Assembly (NCBI GenBank): GCA_030145015.1 | Contig: JAQYWI010000101.1 | Coordinates: 1-19,871 of the forward strand | Direction of reading: 5' to 3' | Length of the DNA stretch: 19,871 nt | Source of the DNA: Desulfobacterales bacterium | GTDB taxonomy: Bacteria > Desulfobacterota > Desulfobacteria > Desulfobacterales > JAHEIW01 | In this document: positions 7,295 to 15,745 of the stretch, piece by piece | How positions within the stretch are numbered: the stretch's first letter is position 1 | Layout: the number at the start of each line of letters is the position of its first letter | Program-made: the position numbers and the translations under genes | Notes under the pieces: model-generated | Told to the model about the DNA's origin: nothing | The model's input: the letters and a program-made list of their open reading frames with translations, nothing else | Database searches by the model: none

Positions 7295-8035
7295 ATGGCC
7301 AAAAACTTTAAACTGATTATCGAATACGACGGCAGTCGATATCATGGCTGGCAGCGTCAGAAAAATGATCCCAGCATTCAGGCAGAAATTGAAAAAGCGT
7401 TGAAAACAATGACAACCGAAAAGGTGACGGTTATCGGTTCTGGGCGCACCGATAGCGGTGTGCATGCCAAAGGCCAGGTGGCCAATTTTGAATGTGAGAC
7501 CCGGCTGAAACCGGAAGCGCTGATGAACGGACTCAACAGCTTATTAGCTGAGGACATTAAAATTAAGGTGTGCGAGCAGGTGGGTGCCTCCTTTCATGCC
7601 CGTTATGATGCCAAGAGCAAAATTTATCATTACAGGATTCTAAACCGAGCTACACCTGCCGCAATTGGCCGCCAGTATCAATGGTTTATTCGCAAAGCCT
7701 TGAATCGGGAGGCCATGCGAACGGCCATTTCACACATCATCGGCCGCCATGACTTCAAAGCGTTTGAGGGCAGCGGCAGCCCCAGACAGAGTTCTATCCG
7801 CCGCGTCCATTCAGCAGACCTCGTCGAGCATGCAGGCGGCTTGTTGATTTTTCATATCGAAGCCGATGGATTTTTGCGTTACATGGTCCGTAACATCGTT
7901 GGAACTCTGGTGGATGTGGGTCTGGAGAAACTAACGCCGCACGATTTTAAACGCATCCTGGATTGCAAAGATCGCTCTCAGGCCAGTGCGACGGCCCCGG
8001 CACAGGGGCTCACTTTAGTAAAGGTAAATTACTAA
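7295..8035 (+). CDS. truA: tRNA pseudouridine(38-40) synthase TruA
   Basis: A 246-residue protein, the usual TruA length. It modifies uridines 38, 39 and 40 in the tRNA anticodon arm. The catalytic Asp53 is in GSGRTDSGVHAKGQV. YHYRILNR and the C-terminal FLRYMVRNIVGTLVDVG are standard family motifs. The ATG at 7295 agrees with the family N-terminus (KLIIEYDGSRYHGWQRQ) but has only a weak ribosome binding site, in keeping with translation coupled to the transporter gene 33 bases upstream. Confidence 0.96.
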   Translation: MAKNFKLIIEYDGSRYHGWQRQKNDPSIQAEIEKALKTMTTEKVTVIGSGRTDSGVHAKGQVANFECETRLKPEALMNGLNSLLAEDIKIKVCEQVGASFHARYDAKSKIYHYRILNRATPAAIGRQYQWFIRKALNREAMRTAISHIIGRHDFKAFEGSGSPRQSSIRRVHSADLVEHAGGLLIFHIEADGFLRYMVRNIVGTLVDVGLEKLTPHDFKRILDCKDRSQASATAPAQGLTLVKVNY

Positions 8036-8064
8036 CAAGCATCTTAGAAATATCGTTTCTTAGG

Positions 8065-8124
8065 GCGAGGACGAGGTTAAGCTACATTCCACCGCCTCGT
8101 ACTCGTCCTCGTTCTCATCCTCGT
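8065..8124. repeat. Period-6 foldback repeat
   Basis: The left arm is GCGAGG ACGAGG (8065-8076). The right arm is CCTCGT ACTCGT CCTCGT TCTCAT CCTCGT (8095-8124), five 6-base units. The left arm extended by two bases and the first 14 bases of the right arm are complementary at 12 of 14 positions. The rest of the gap to the next gene (8125-8262) shows nothing recognisable. Confidence 0.75.
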
Positions 8125-8262
8125 TACGCGCTGACAACAATCTTTTTAAATAATAGTATCTGACCAAATCAGGGTTGATGAAGCAGAAGGGCAATGGTAT
8201 AGAGGCGGCTGTTAAATCTAAAGACAAGTTTGAGCATATTATCAACAAAAGGAATTGAGAAA

Positions 8263-9537
8263 ATGACGGATTTTAGACAACTGAGCGAACAGGAACGCCA
8301 GGAAATGAAAGCGCAGTTGGTGGAGCGCTATCGTGAATTTCAGGAACGCCGGATCACACTGGACATGACCCGCGGGAAGCCGTGCCCCGAGCAGCTGGAT
8401 CTGTCGTTGGGGATGATAGAAGGCGATACAGGTAAGGCTTACCGGACAAAAGAGGGGCTGGATTGCCGCAATTATGGCGGACTCGATGGCATCCCGGCGG
8501 CAAAGACCTTATTTTCCGAGTACATGGAAGTTGAACCTGATGAATTGATCCTTGGCGGAAATTCAAGCCTCAATATGATGCACGACACGATCTTGCGCGC
8601 CATCGTAAAAGGAACGATGGACGGTGCCGCCCCCTGGGGCCAACTTCCGAAGGTTAAGTTTCTGTGCCCGAGTCCCGGTTACGATCGGCATTTTTTTATT
8701 TGCGAATACCTCGGCATCGAAATGATTCCGATAGACATGTTAGACGACGGCCCCGATATGAATCAAATTGAAGAACGGGCTGCCAACGACGAACTGATCA
8801 AGGGTATCTGGTGCGTTCCGAAGCACAGCAATCCGGGCGGAGTGGTCTATTCCGATGAAGTCGTCGAGCGCCTGGCCAATATGAAGGCCAAAGCAAATGA
8901 TTTTCGCATCTTTTGGGATAACGCTTATGCCGTTCATCATCTGGCGGATACACCACCTGCCTTAAAAAACATCCTGGCAGCCTGCAAGCAGGCCGGTAAC
9001 CCGGATCGCGTTTTTATGTTCGGATCAACATCAAAGGTCTCCTTTGCCGGCGCCGGTTTGGCAATTATGGCGGGAAGTCAAACGAATATGGAATGGGTAA
9101 AAAATCAGATGGCCTTTCAGACCATCGGCCCGGATAAATTGAATCAGCTGCGCCATGTCCTTTTTTTTAAAAATATGGGCGGTATCCAAGCCCATATGAA
9201 AAAACACGCCGCGATTTTAAGGCCGAAGTTTGAGGCTGTCCAAAACATTCTGGATGCTGAATTGAAGGGCAAAAATATCGCCGGCTGGAGCAAACCGCAG
9301 GGGGGCTATTTTGTAAGCATCGACACCCTCGAAGGCTGTGCCGCAGCAGTGGTGCAAATGGCTGCCGATGCCGGCATTAAGCTGACTCCGGCCGGTTCAG
9401 CTTATCCATATAAAAACGATCCTTTGGATCGAAATATACGTATAGCGCCGTCTTTTCCGCCATTGGAAGATATTCAGAGGGCAATGGAACTGGTCGCAAT
9501 CTGCATCCAAATTGTCAGCATTGATAAATATTCATAA
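8263..9537 (+). CDS. PLP-dependent aspartate aminotransferase, subgroup Ic
   Basis: A 424-residue fold-type I aminotransferase of the class Ic aspartate aminotransferase type (Aminotran_MocR, PF12897), known from Corynebacterium and from Mycobacterium Rv3565. The signature LDMTRGKPCPEQLDLS is near residue 33. HSNPGG, FWDNAYAVHH (Asp219, Tyr222 contact the cofactor) and FGSTSKVSFAGAG with the Schiff-base Lys258 are present. The C-terminus has NIRIAPSFPP with the carboxylate-binding Arg. It likely interconverts aspartate and 2-oxoglutarate with oxaloacetate and glutamate. The ATG at 8263 was chosen for AAAGGA ten bases upstream; a TTG at 8230 in frame is unlikely. It stands alone between repeats and ends before a bidirectional terminator. 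Confidence 0.92.
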   Translation: MTDFRQLSEQERQEMKAQLVERYREFQERRITLDMTRGKPCPEQLDLSLGMIEGDTGKAYRTKEGLDCRNYGGLDGIPAAKTLFSEYMEVEPDELILGGNSSLNMMHDTILRAIVKGTMDGAAPWGQLPKVKFLCPSPGYDRHFFICEYLGIEMIPIDMLDDGPDMNQIEERAANDELIKGIWCVPKHSNPGGVVYSDEVVERLANMKAKANDFRIFWDNAYAVHHLADTPPALKNILAACKQAGNPDRVFMFGSTSKVSFAGAGLAIMAGSQTNMEWVKNQMAFQTIGPDKLNQLRHVLFFKNMGGIQAHMKKHAAILRPKFEAVQNILDAELKGKNIAGWSKPQGGYFVSIDTLEGCAAAVVQMAADAGIKLTPAGSAYPYKNDPLDRNIRIAPSFPPLEDIQRAMELVAICIQIVSIDKYS

Positions 9538-9617
9538 TAAACTATACTTGTCCAAAATATTTTGCCATAACTTTTATAACCCATTTAATTAACGCTGTAT
9601 CTGATTCGGTTAACTTT

Positions 9618-9685
9618 GGAGTGGTGGAGTATAGGAGCGTTGGAGTGATGGGAAAAAATCCAATACTCCAAGGCTCCATCACTCC
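9618..9685. repeat. Period-8 foldback repeat (GGAGTnnT type)
   Basis: The left arm is GGAGTGGT GGAGTATA GGAGCGTT GGAGTGAT (9618-9649), exactly four 8-base units. After a short A-rich loop the right arm is AATACTCC AAGGCTCC ATCACTCC (9662-9685), three units on the opposite strand. It lies between the aminotransferase gene and its terminator. Confidence 0.85.
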
Positions 9686-9715
9686 ATTGCACCGGCTTTT
9701 AGCAGACGCAGACAA

Positions 9716-9746
9716 AAAACCCCGACCTAAAAAAGGACGGGGTTTT
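9716..9746. terminator. Bidirectional intrinsic terminator
   Basis: AAAACCCCG-a-CC (9716-9727) pairs with GG-a-CGGGGTTTT (9735-9746). A T-tract follows on the plus strand (TTTTATT) and six T follow on the minus strand. It sits between the convergent aminotransferase (+) and PxxKW (-) genes and can stop both. Confidence 0.88.
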
Positions 9747-9762
9747 ATTAAAAAAAATCTGC

Positions 9763-10041
9763 TTATCTGCTCTTCCGCTTGGATGCTTTCAGCGGGTTAA
9801 TTTTTGTTTTTGCTTTGGTAGATTCAACGGCCGTATGGGTGGCCAGGTTGCAGTTTCCGTTTTTCCATTTAACGGAAGGATCCGGACAAGCGGTGCAGTA
9901 CCAGCCGGACGAAAGTTCGGAGCCGCGATTACAGCCGTTGCACTGCTCGACGACCTGATGACAAATTCCACCATTATAGGCGCATCCTTTTGAAGTCATA
10001 AAAGAACACTCCATACCTTTTTTAATTGTTGCGCAATCCAT
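9763..10041 (-). CDS. PxxKW family cysteine-rich protein
   Basis: A 92-residue protein with nine cysteines in its first 66 residues, arranged as spaced single and CxxC residues, ending in the PSVKW signature (PxxKW) followed by KNGNCNLATH. A basic tail (KASKRKSR) closes the chain. This matches the PxxKW family of Desulfobacterota and relatives, whose function is not established; the cysteines suggest metal or iron-sulfur binding (inference). The ATG at 10041 was chosen because GGAAGGGGG lies eight to fifteen bases upstream; a GTG at 10050 overlaps that site. It has its own sigma-70 promoter (10150-10178) and a terminator right after the stop, so it is a single-gene unit. Confidence 0.85.
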   Translation of the reverse strand: MDCATIKKGMECSFMTSKGCAYNGGICHQVVEQCNGCNRGSELSSGWYCTACPDPSVKWKNGNCNLATHTAVESTKAKTKINPLKASKRKSR

Positions 10042-10149
10042 TGGAATCACCCCCTTCCAGCGCTAAGTTGTAAAGAAAACTAAAAAATATGCGGTAAATT
10101 TTCAGCAATATTTATGCCAATTTAAACTTTCCACAAAAAAAGTTTCCGG

Positions 10150-10178
10150 AATATAATGGGGCATGGGTTGCTTGTCAA
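10150..10178 (-). promoter_or_regulatory. Sigma-70 promoter of the PxxKW gene
   Basis: Reading leftward: TTGACA (10178-10173), a 17-base spacer, then TATATT (10155-10150). This is a consensus -35 and near-consensus -10 at optimal spacing. The start point near 10143 gives a leader of about 100 bases, suggesting strong expression and room for post-transcriptional control. Confidence 0.85.
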
Positions 10179-10295
10179 TAAAAATTTAAAAAAAATTGAA
10201 CCAATTGTGATAATATAGGCGATGACCTCTCGAAATTTCTATAACATTTTGGAAGTATGTAACGTTTAACGAAACTGGTTTTATGCCGCTTACAT

Positions 10296-10526
10296 GGAAT
10301 AATGGAATACTGGAATCATGGAATAATGTTCAAAAACGCATAGCTTCAGCATTTGGATTAAGATTTGTTGGGCTAATCATTCATAGTCGTCGGTTTTAAT
10401 TTGATCGGCCTGCTTGCAGCTTACCAGAAACAATGAAATCCGCCGTAGGAGCCAGGTGCAATCATAATATTTTTCAATGCGATTCAATAGACCCAATATT
10501 CCAGTATTCCATCTCTCCATCATTCC
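10296..10526. repeat. Period-8 foldback repeat with long spacer (GGAATnnT type)
   Basis: The left arm has four exact 8-base units GGAATAAT GGAATACT GGAATCAT GGAATAAT (10296-10327). The right arm has four units on the opposite strand AATATTCC AGTATTCC ATCTCTCC ATCATTCC (10495-10526). The 167-base spacer is not coding and contains no recognised feature. The element lies just upstream of pfkA. The unit design is the same as at 9618-9685, with A for G at one position. Confidence 0.85.
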
Positions 10527-10573
10527 AACTGTGAGCGCAGTGAACTAAGTTCAAGATTTAGTTTGAGGATTTT

Positions 10574-11899
10574 ATGGAATCGATATCTGTAAATACGGAA
10601 ATACCGACCCTGGGTGAAGCCAAAATACCTTCACCGGTTCAAAACGGAGCTAAAGGGGCTAACCGCATCACATTTGTGCCGGATAATGACCGCGTTATAA
10701 TTGATGTCAGGGAGCATAGCATTGTCCAGCAGGTCACAGAAGGGCAGGCGCCGTCATGTTTTCAACTGGCCGGGCCCAGGGGCAACATTTTTTTTGATCC
10801 CAGCAAACTGCGTTGCGCCCTGGTGACCTGCGGAGGATTATGCCCCGGATTGAACGATATTATCCGTTCAGTGGTTTTAGAACTCCACTGGGGCTATGGC
10901 GTTCGTAATATATATGGAATCCGATATGGGCTGCAGGGATTTATTCCTAAATTCGGCCACGATGTCATCGACCTTATCCCGGAATATGTAGCCAATATCC
11001 ACGAAAGAGGAGGATCCGTTCTGGGATCCTCCAGGGGACCGCAGGATGTTGAGGAAATTGTCGATTGTTTAGAACGAATGAATATTGGTATCTTATTTAT
11101 GATTGGGGGGGACGGAACCCTGATGGCCGCAACTCGGATTGCCGACGCTATCCTGGAACGAAATTTGAAAATCAGCGTGGTCGGAGTTCCCAAAACAATC
11201 GACAATGACATTTACATGGTATCCCGCTCATTTGGTTTCGATACAGCCGTCGATGTCGCCACCCGTGCAATTATGAGCGCGCATAATGAAGCTCAGGGTT
11301 ATCCCAACGGTATCGGCCTTTTAAAGTTGATGGGCCGCCACTCCGGATTTATAGCAGCAACGGCCGCCCTGGCTCAGCAGGATGTTAATTTTGTGTTAAT
11401 CCCTGAAGTCGATTTCGAGCTGGTCGGACCGAATGGTTTGCTGGCTGCTTTGGAAGCCCGCCTGACGGACAGAGGACATGCGGTCATTGTTGCGGCGGAA
11501 GGCGCAGGACAAAAATTTTTTGGAGACGCACAAACCGAACGCGATGCCTCCGGCAACATTAAGCTTAAAGACATCGGGGGATATCTTAAGGAGGCTATCA
11601 AATCTTATTTCGATGCCAACGGAATCGATATATCCATAAAATATATCGATCCAAGTTATATGATCAGAAGTTTGCCGGCCAACGCCAACGATCGTGTATT
11701 TTGTAATTTCCTGGGCCGCAATGCCGTCCATGCCGGCATGGCCGGCAAAACAAACCTGTTAATCGGACACTGGAACAACAACTTTGTGCATGTGCCGATG
11801 AAGACGGTTGCCGGGCAGCGCAAACAGATGGATCCGAAAGGCCGACTGTGGCGCAGTGCCTTGGCGGCTACGGGGCAAGGTTCACTTAAGAATGAATAG
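10574..11899 (+). CDS. pfkA: ATP-dependent 6-phosphofructokinase, plant/TP0108-type
   Basis: A 441-residue phosphofructokinase, longer than the E. coli enzyme (320) because of an N-terminal extension of about 75 residues, as in the long plant-, trypanosome- and spirochaete-type clade. It phosphorylates fructose 6-phosphate. GGLCPG (87-92), GGDGT (178-182), PKTIDND (206-212, catalytic Asp210) and MGRHSG (253-258) are visible. GGDGT has Gly where pyrophosphate-dependent enzymes have Asp, which argues for ATP, while the Lys of PKTIDND is shared with the PPi enzymes; this mix is normal for the clade. GAGGATTTT precedes the ATG. With the aldolase at 17077 it gives two consecutive glycolytic steps. 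It stands alone, between repeat elements on both sides. Confidence 0.93.
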   Translation: MESISVNTEIPTLGEAKIPSPVQNGAKGANRITFVPDNDRVIIDVREHSIVQQVTEGQAPSCFQLAGPRGNIFFDPSKLRCALVTCGGLCPGLNDIIRSVVLELHWGYGVRNIYGIRYGLQGFIPKFGHDVIDLIPEYVANIHERGGSVLGSSRGPQDVEEIVDCLERMNIGILFMIGGDGTLMAATRIADAILERNLKISVVGVPKTIDNDIYMVSRSFGFDTAVDVATRAIMSAHNEAQGYPNGIGLLKLMGRHSGFIAATAALAQQDVNFVLIPEVDFELVGPNGLLAALEARLTDRGHAVIVAAEGAGQKFFGDAQTERDASGNIKLKDIGGYLKEAIKSYFDANGIDISIKYIDPSYMIRSLPANANDRVFCNFLGRNAVHAGMAGKTNLLIGHWNNNFVHVPMKTVAGQRKQMDPKGRLWRSALAATGQGSLKNE

Positions 11900-11950
11900 G
11901 ATTGGTGTTTGATTTTCTAATCGAAATCAAAAGACTCACATAAAGAAGTG

Positions 11951-12097
11951 ATCTAAAGTGCTCCCAAAAGAAAGTGACTAAAATTACAAGTGAACTAAAG
12001 TGCCTAAAGTTAAGGTGTCGCTATGCTCCATCTTTTAATAAAAATGACAGAATTCCTTAACTTTAGGCACTTTAGTCATTTTAGGCATTTTAGGCAC
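11951..12097. repeat. Period-9 foldback repeat, copy B
   Basis: A perfect 21-bp inverted pair at 11995-12015 and 12055-12075. The right arm runs as four exact 9-base units TTTAGGCAC TTTAGTCAT TTTAGGCAT TTTAGGCAC (12062-12097); the left arm has looser CTAAAGTG-type units (11952-12012). The centre (12016-12054) contains TGTCGCTATGCTCCATC and ATGACAGAATT, shared with copy C. It ends ten bases before the stop of the LpoA-like gene. Confidence 0.85.
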
Positions 12098-12107
12098 TAT
12101 CTTTTTG

Positions 12108-14105
12108 TTATCGCTCCAGTTCGACGAACCCCCTTCCCTTAACCTTCAAAAGGTAAAGCTGTTTTTGTGCTTCTCCATTTTCATCAAAATAGGTAGGTCC
12201 GGTGATACCCGAAAAATCGATGAGATTTAAAAGCTCATTTTTCAGCTCACTTTTAAACCGAAGATCGGGTTGAATAAGCACGTTGAATAGCATCATGGCC
12301 GAATCGTAGGCAATCGCCTCAATAAATCCGGGTTTCTCCTCGTAAGTTTCCTCGAATGTTTTGACAAAATCTTGAACCGCGGGCGCCGCGCTTCCGGCAA
12401 AAAAGCCATCGGGCATAATGGCGCCTTGAACATATTGAGGTGCCATTTTAATCAAGCTATTCGAATGCCATAGATTCGTACCGAGAAGATAGACATCTTT
12501 AACATCATAAAAAGCCAGCTGCGGAATAATCAGACCGGCCATCTTGGGTGAATCCGGTATGAATATCGCATCAAAATCGACAATTGCTTCCGGTTCTTCT
12601 TCCTTCTCATTTTTGTGTTCCTGATTTTCATCCCCGCTATCATGATCAAAGGGTGGGGCCGAATTCGCCTGTGCTTCCTGGAGGCTGTCGCCTTCTCCTT
12701 CAGCGCTCAATTCAACAACTTCCTTTAGGTCCTCAGGAATTCTATAGTAAAGTCCGACAAGTTTTTTAATGGGATCCGCGAAATCCGTATGCTCCGGGTT
12801 GTAAGATTCAAGGCCGACCACTTTGCCCCCATTCTCAATTAACCGATCCCAAAACAGATTCATGAATGTAATGCCGTAGGTTTCATCCGGATAAAGAATC
12901 GCAAAACGATTCAAACCGAGTGATGCGGTGGTGTAATCGGCAACGGCTTTTACCTGCATTTCAGGGGTAATAAAATTCCTAAAAACATAATCGCCGATAG
13001 AGGTAATGTTGTCTTTCTGAGTTAAGGTAATGATCGGAATTTTGTTTTCTTGAGCCACAACTGCGGCGACCTCAGCAGTAACAATGGGCCCGATTATGGC
13101 GGCGATCTTCTCGTTGATCAATTCCTGCATTGCCATAAGTGTCTGATCGGGGCTGCCGCCTGAATCTTTAACAATGATATTCATTTGAGGGACACCGGTC
13201 TGCGTGCTAAAGCGATCCAAGGCAAGTTCAATACCTTTCAAAGCCCGATAACCGACGGCCTGATAGGGGCCGCTAAGCGGCAGCAGGCAACCGATGGTAT
13301 AGCGGTTAAACAGCGCGCTCTGTTTGATCTGTTCAACCAGATCTTCAGCCCAGGATGCATTTTCGTGTTCGGGGAATCGATCTAAAAAATTTTCCAGCGC
13401 AATTAGAGCATCATCATATTTTTCATTCATGGCATAGTTTAAGCCCAGCTGAAACATCAGATACGCCCGGGGCTCTTCTTCATCCATCTCATCTATCAGC
13501 CCCAAAATTTTTTCCGAATCCAGCTGGGTAATGGAAGCCTTGATTTTCTGTGCTATGGACTCTTTTTCAAATTCCGTAGCCCTTTGCCGGGCTTCCAGAT
13601 AATATTTGAGGGCATCCGTTGGCGATTCCAGGGCCATATAGGCATCACCCACCAGGGCATAGGTTTGGAAGACGTGAAAGTCCGAATCGACACTCCTTAA
13701 AACATCGGCAGCCCGTTCAATAACTTCCGCATAATTGGCCTCCTGATAATAGGCATACAGTATCCCGACCCGGGCATCCGGATTAAACGAACTCCTGGGA
13801 TATTCTGAGATCAGGCGCATATAAGCCCGGCGCGCTTCATCATATTTCCCCAGAATTGAATTGATCTGTGCGATTTTCATCAAAGCCGCCGGCGCCAGAG
13901 GTCTCTCCGGGTACTGATTCACATAACCACGATAAGCATCCAGGGCCTCGGGGTAGTCTTCGGCCGCAAACAATTTCTCAGCAGCTATAAAAAGATCATA
14001 CTCAACGCCGACCGCAGGAGATTCGGTAGGAACAGGCGGCTTCGGCACGCATGCGCCCAAAACCAGAAAAAAACACAACAGCACGATTACACGGTTTGCC
14101 TTCAT
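12108..14105 (-). CDS. LpoA-like lipoprotein: TPR domain plus periplasmic-binding fold
   Basis: A 665-residue predicted outer-membrane lipoprotein. The signal MKANRVIVLLCFFLVLGAC has lipidated Cys19. Residues about 35-280 hold tetratricopeptide-like repeats (AAEKLFAAEDYPEALDAYRG, LGKYDEARRAYMRL). From about residue 300 (IGCLLPLSGPYQAVGYRALKG) a type 1 periplasmic-binding fold follows, as in LpoA (LppC family, PF04348), which activates PBP1a in gammaproteobacteria, and in branched-chain amino-acid receptors. An acidic low-complexity insertion (about 463-505) splits the second lobe. The ATG at 14105 was chosen for the signal peptide; the ribosome binding site is weak. It lies 137 bases downstream of the HD-GYP gene and may share its transcript. 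The PBP role is inferred; an orphan ligand sensor is an alternative. Confidence 0.82.
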   Translation of the reverse strand: MKANRVIVLLCFFLVLGACVPKPPVPTESPAVGVEYDLFIAAEKLFAAEDYPEALDAYRGYVNQYPERPLAPAALMKIAQINSILGKYDEARRAYMRLISEYPRSSFNPDARVGILYAYYQEANYAEVIERAADVLRSVDSDFHVFQTYALVGDAYMALESPTDALKYYLEARQRATEFEKESIAQKIKASITQLDSEKILGLIDEMDEEEPRAYLMFQLGLNYAMNEKYDDALIALENFLDRFPEHENASWAEDLVEQIKQSALFNRYTIGCLLPLSGPYQAVGYRALKGIELALDRFSTQTGVPQMNIIVKDSGGSPDQTLMAMQELINEKIAAIIGPIVTAEVAAVVAQENKIPIITLTQKDNITSIGDYVFRNFITPEMQVKAVADYTTASLGLNRFAILYPDETYGITFMNLFWDRLIENGGKVVGLESYNPEHTDFADPIKKLVGLYYRIPEDLKEVVELSAEGEGDSLQEAQANSAPPFDHDSGDENQEHKNEKEEEPEAIVDFDAIFIPDSPKMAGLIIPQLAFYDVKDVYLLGTNLWHSNSLIKMAPQYVQGAIMPDGFFAGSAAPAVQDFVKTFEETYEEKPGFIEAIAYDSAMMLFNVLIQPDLRFKSELKNELLNLIDFSGITGPTYFDENGEAQKQLYLLKVKGRGFVELER

Positions 14106-14151
14106 AGACAGTTGCTTTATCCTTAAATTGTGACGATAACCCCGATTGGCG

Positions 14152-14179
14152 TTATTCGTTATTGGTTCTTGGTTAATGG
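14152..14179. repeat. Period-7 array, single arm
   Basis: TTATTCG TTATTGG TTCTTGG TTAATGG: four consecutive 7-base units in the 137-base gap between the HD-GYP and LpoA-like genes. No complementary arm is seen, unlike the other short-period arrays of the window. Confidence 0.55.
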
Positions 14180-14242
14180 TGTTGAGGAGTAAAACTGGTT
14201 CTAATATATCATCATCCAGTGAATTATCAAATATGGCAAACA

Positions 14243-15478
14243 TTAATTTTTGTCCCGATACCTTTGCTGCACCGCGCGAAGGACATCGACGCTGGAAAAA
14301 AATATTTCCACCAGCTCCGAATCAAAATGGCGGCCGGACTCCTCCTCGATTTTGGCAAGTACTTCGGATTCATCCCAGGCTTCTTTGTACACTCGCGCGG
14401 ATGAAAGCGCATCGTACACATCTGCCAGTGCGACAATTCGCCCGTAAAGCGGGATCTCATCTGCTTTTTTTCCGATCGGCCGACCGTCTGATTGTTCAAA
14501 ACCTTTCAGCGCTAAACCGGTTTGAACGTCCACATGGCCTGGATAACCTTCTCCGTCCCAGCGTTCATGGTGATTTAAGGCGACCTGGCCTGCGGCCTCG
14601 TCAAAATCCGACTGGAGATCTGAAAACAACTGAGCCCCCAGCACAGTATGCTGTTTCATGATTTCATATTCTTCTTCGTTAAAGCGACCGGGCTTTTTGA
14701 GGATCAGATCCGAGATGGCAATTTTGCCAACATCATGAAGCATCGCCGCCATCCGCAGGACATCCCGATGTTTATCAACCTCCTTCTGATTTAAATTCCG
14801 CCTTTTAGCCCATTTTTCATACAGTTCCACTGCATAACCACCGACGCGGTTTACATGCGCACCGGTTTCTTTAGGGTCACGCATCTCCGCCATCCGGATC
14901 ATTCGCAGCAAAATAGCGCGGGTCATTTGAGCGCGCTCAAGTGCAACTGCTGCGATACTGGCAAAGTGAAGCATCATCTTCTCATCATTTTGAGAAAAGG
15001 CAATCACCTCTTTAGCCTCATCTTCGGCATTAATGATTTGAAGAATACCGATGATATCATTATTATGATTTTCCAGGGGAATCGTTAAAACCGACCGGGT
15101 GGTATAGCGCGTTTTTTTATCGAACCCCTTGCCGAAATGATATGGACAGGCGGGGTCGATCGAATAAACGTCGGGCAAATTAAGCGGTTTGCCGGTAGCG
15201 GCGACGTAGCCGGCAATGCTTTCCTCATTTATGGGTATGTGAAACGTGGAATAGATAAGCTTTTCCCCGTCGGCAAGACGTTGTTGCAGCGTGTTATTTT
15301 GAGTATAGGTGAAGTGCAGCAAGTCTTTTTCGCGGATATAAATGGAGCCCGCATCCGCATTGACAAAACGCCGTGCCTCGGTAAGAATTCTTTCCATCAG
15401 AATATCCACGTCCTGGACCCGGCTGAGATCAATTCCCAGCGTCGCTAAGGCATCTAACTTATCCTTTTCGCTTAACAT
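14243..15478 (-). CDS. GAF domain HD-GYP phosphodiesterase (c-di-GMP turnover)
   Basis: A 411-residue cytoplasmic signalling protein. A GAF sensor domain spans about 15-180 (ADAGSIYIREKDLLHF, INEESIAGYVAATGKPL). The HD-GYP domain spans about 200-395: MLHDVGK gives the HD pair His248-Asp249, HHERWDGEGYP (303-313) holds the GYP motif, and ALADVYDALSS follows. Such proteins usually hydrolyse cyclic di-GMP. About 22 extra residues sit between GYP and IPLYGRIVALADVYD compared with the shortest family members. The start has AAAGGAGCCGCA in front of ATG, an excellent ribosome binding site. The downstream neighbour is the LpoA-like gene. The GAF ligand is unknown; enzymatic activity is inferred from intact motifs. 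Confidence 0.93.
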   Translation of the reverse strand: MLSEKDKLDALATLGIDLSRVQDVDILMERILTEARRFVNADAGSIYIREKDLLHFTYTQNNTLQQRLADGEKLIYSTFHIPINEESIAGYVAATGKPLNLPDVYSIDPACPYHFGKGFDKKTRYTTRSVLTIPLENHNNDIIGILQIINAEDEAKEVIAFSQNDEKMMLHFASIAAVALERAQMTRAILLRMIRMAEMRDPKETGAHVNRVGGYAVELYEKWAKRRNLNQKEVDKHRDVLRMAAMLHDVGKIAISDLILKKPGRFNEEEYEIMKQHTVLGAQLFSDLQSDFDEAAGQVALNHHERWDGEGYPGHVDVQTGLALKGFEQSDGRPIGKKADEIPLYGRIVALADVYDALSSARVYKEAWDESEVLAKIEEESGRHFDSELVEIFFSSVDVLRAVQQRYRDKN

Positions 15479-15745
15479 TGCGGCTCCTTTTCTTTAAGGG
15501 CGGATTGAGATATCTTCTAATTCTATTAATATATAACCAGCGTCGATACAATATGAAAGAACAAACCGGAAAAAAAAGAATCAAAATTTCTTTAAAGTAA
15601 ATCCCATTTTGGTCGAAATTTAAATTAGAACCAGATCAAAATTTACAGATTGAGAAATTAAAGGTCCCGGGTTTGCATTCTAAAATTTGCAATTGGACGC
15701 CATGTGTGATAAATATTTATAATATCAACAAAAAAACTATTTTTT

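Noticed and set aside
14106..14243. 46-residue N-terminal extension of the LpoA-like protein
   Set aside because: The lipoprotein signal at 14105 would become internal, and the extension is encoded partly by the period-7 array.
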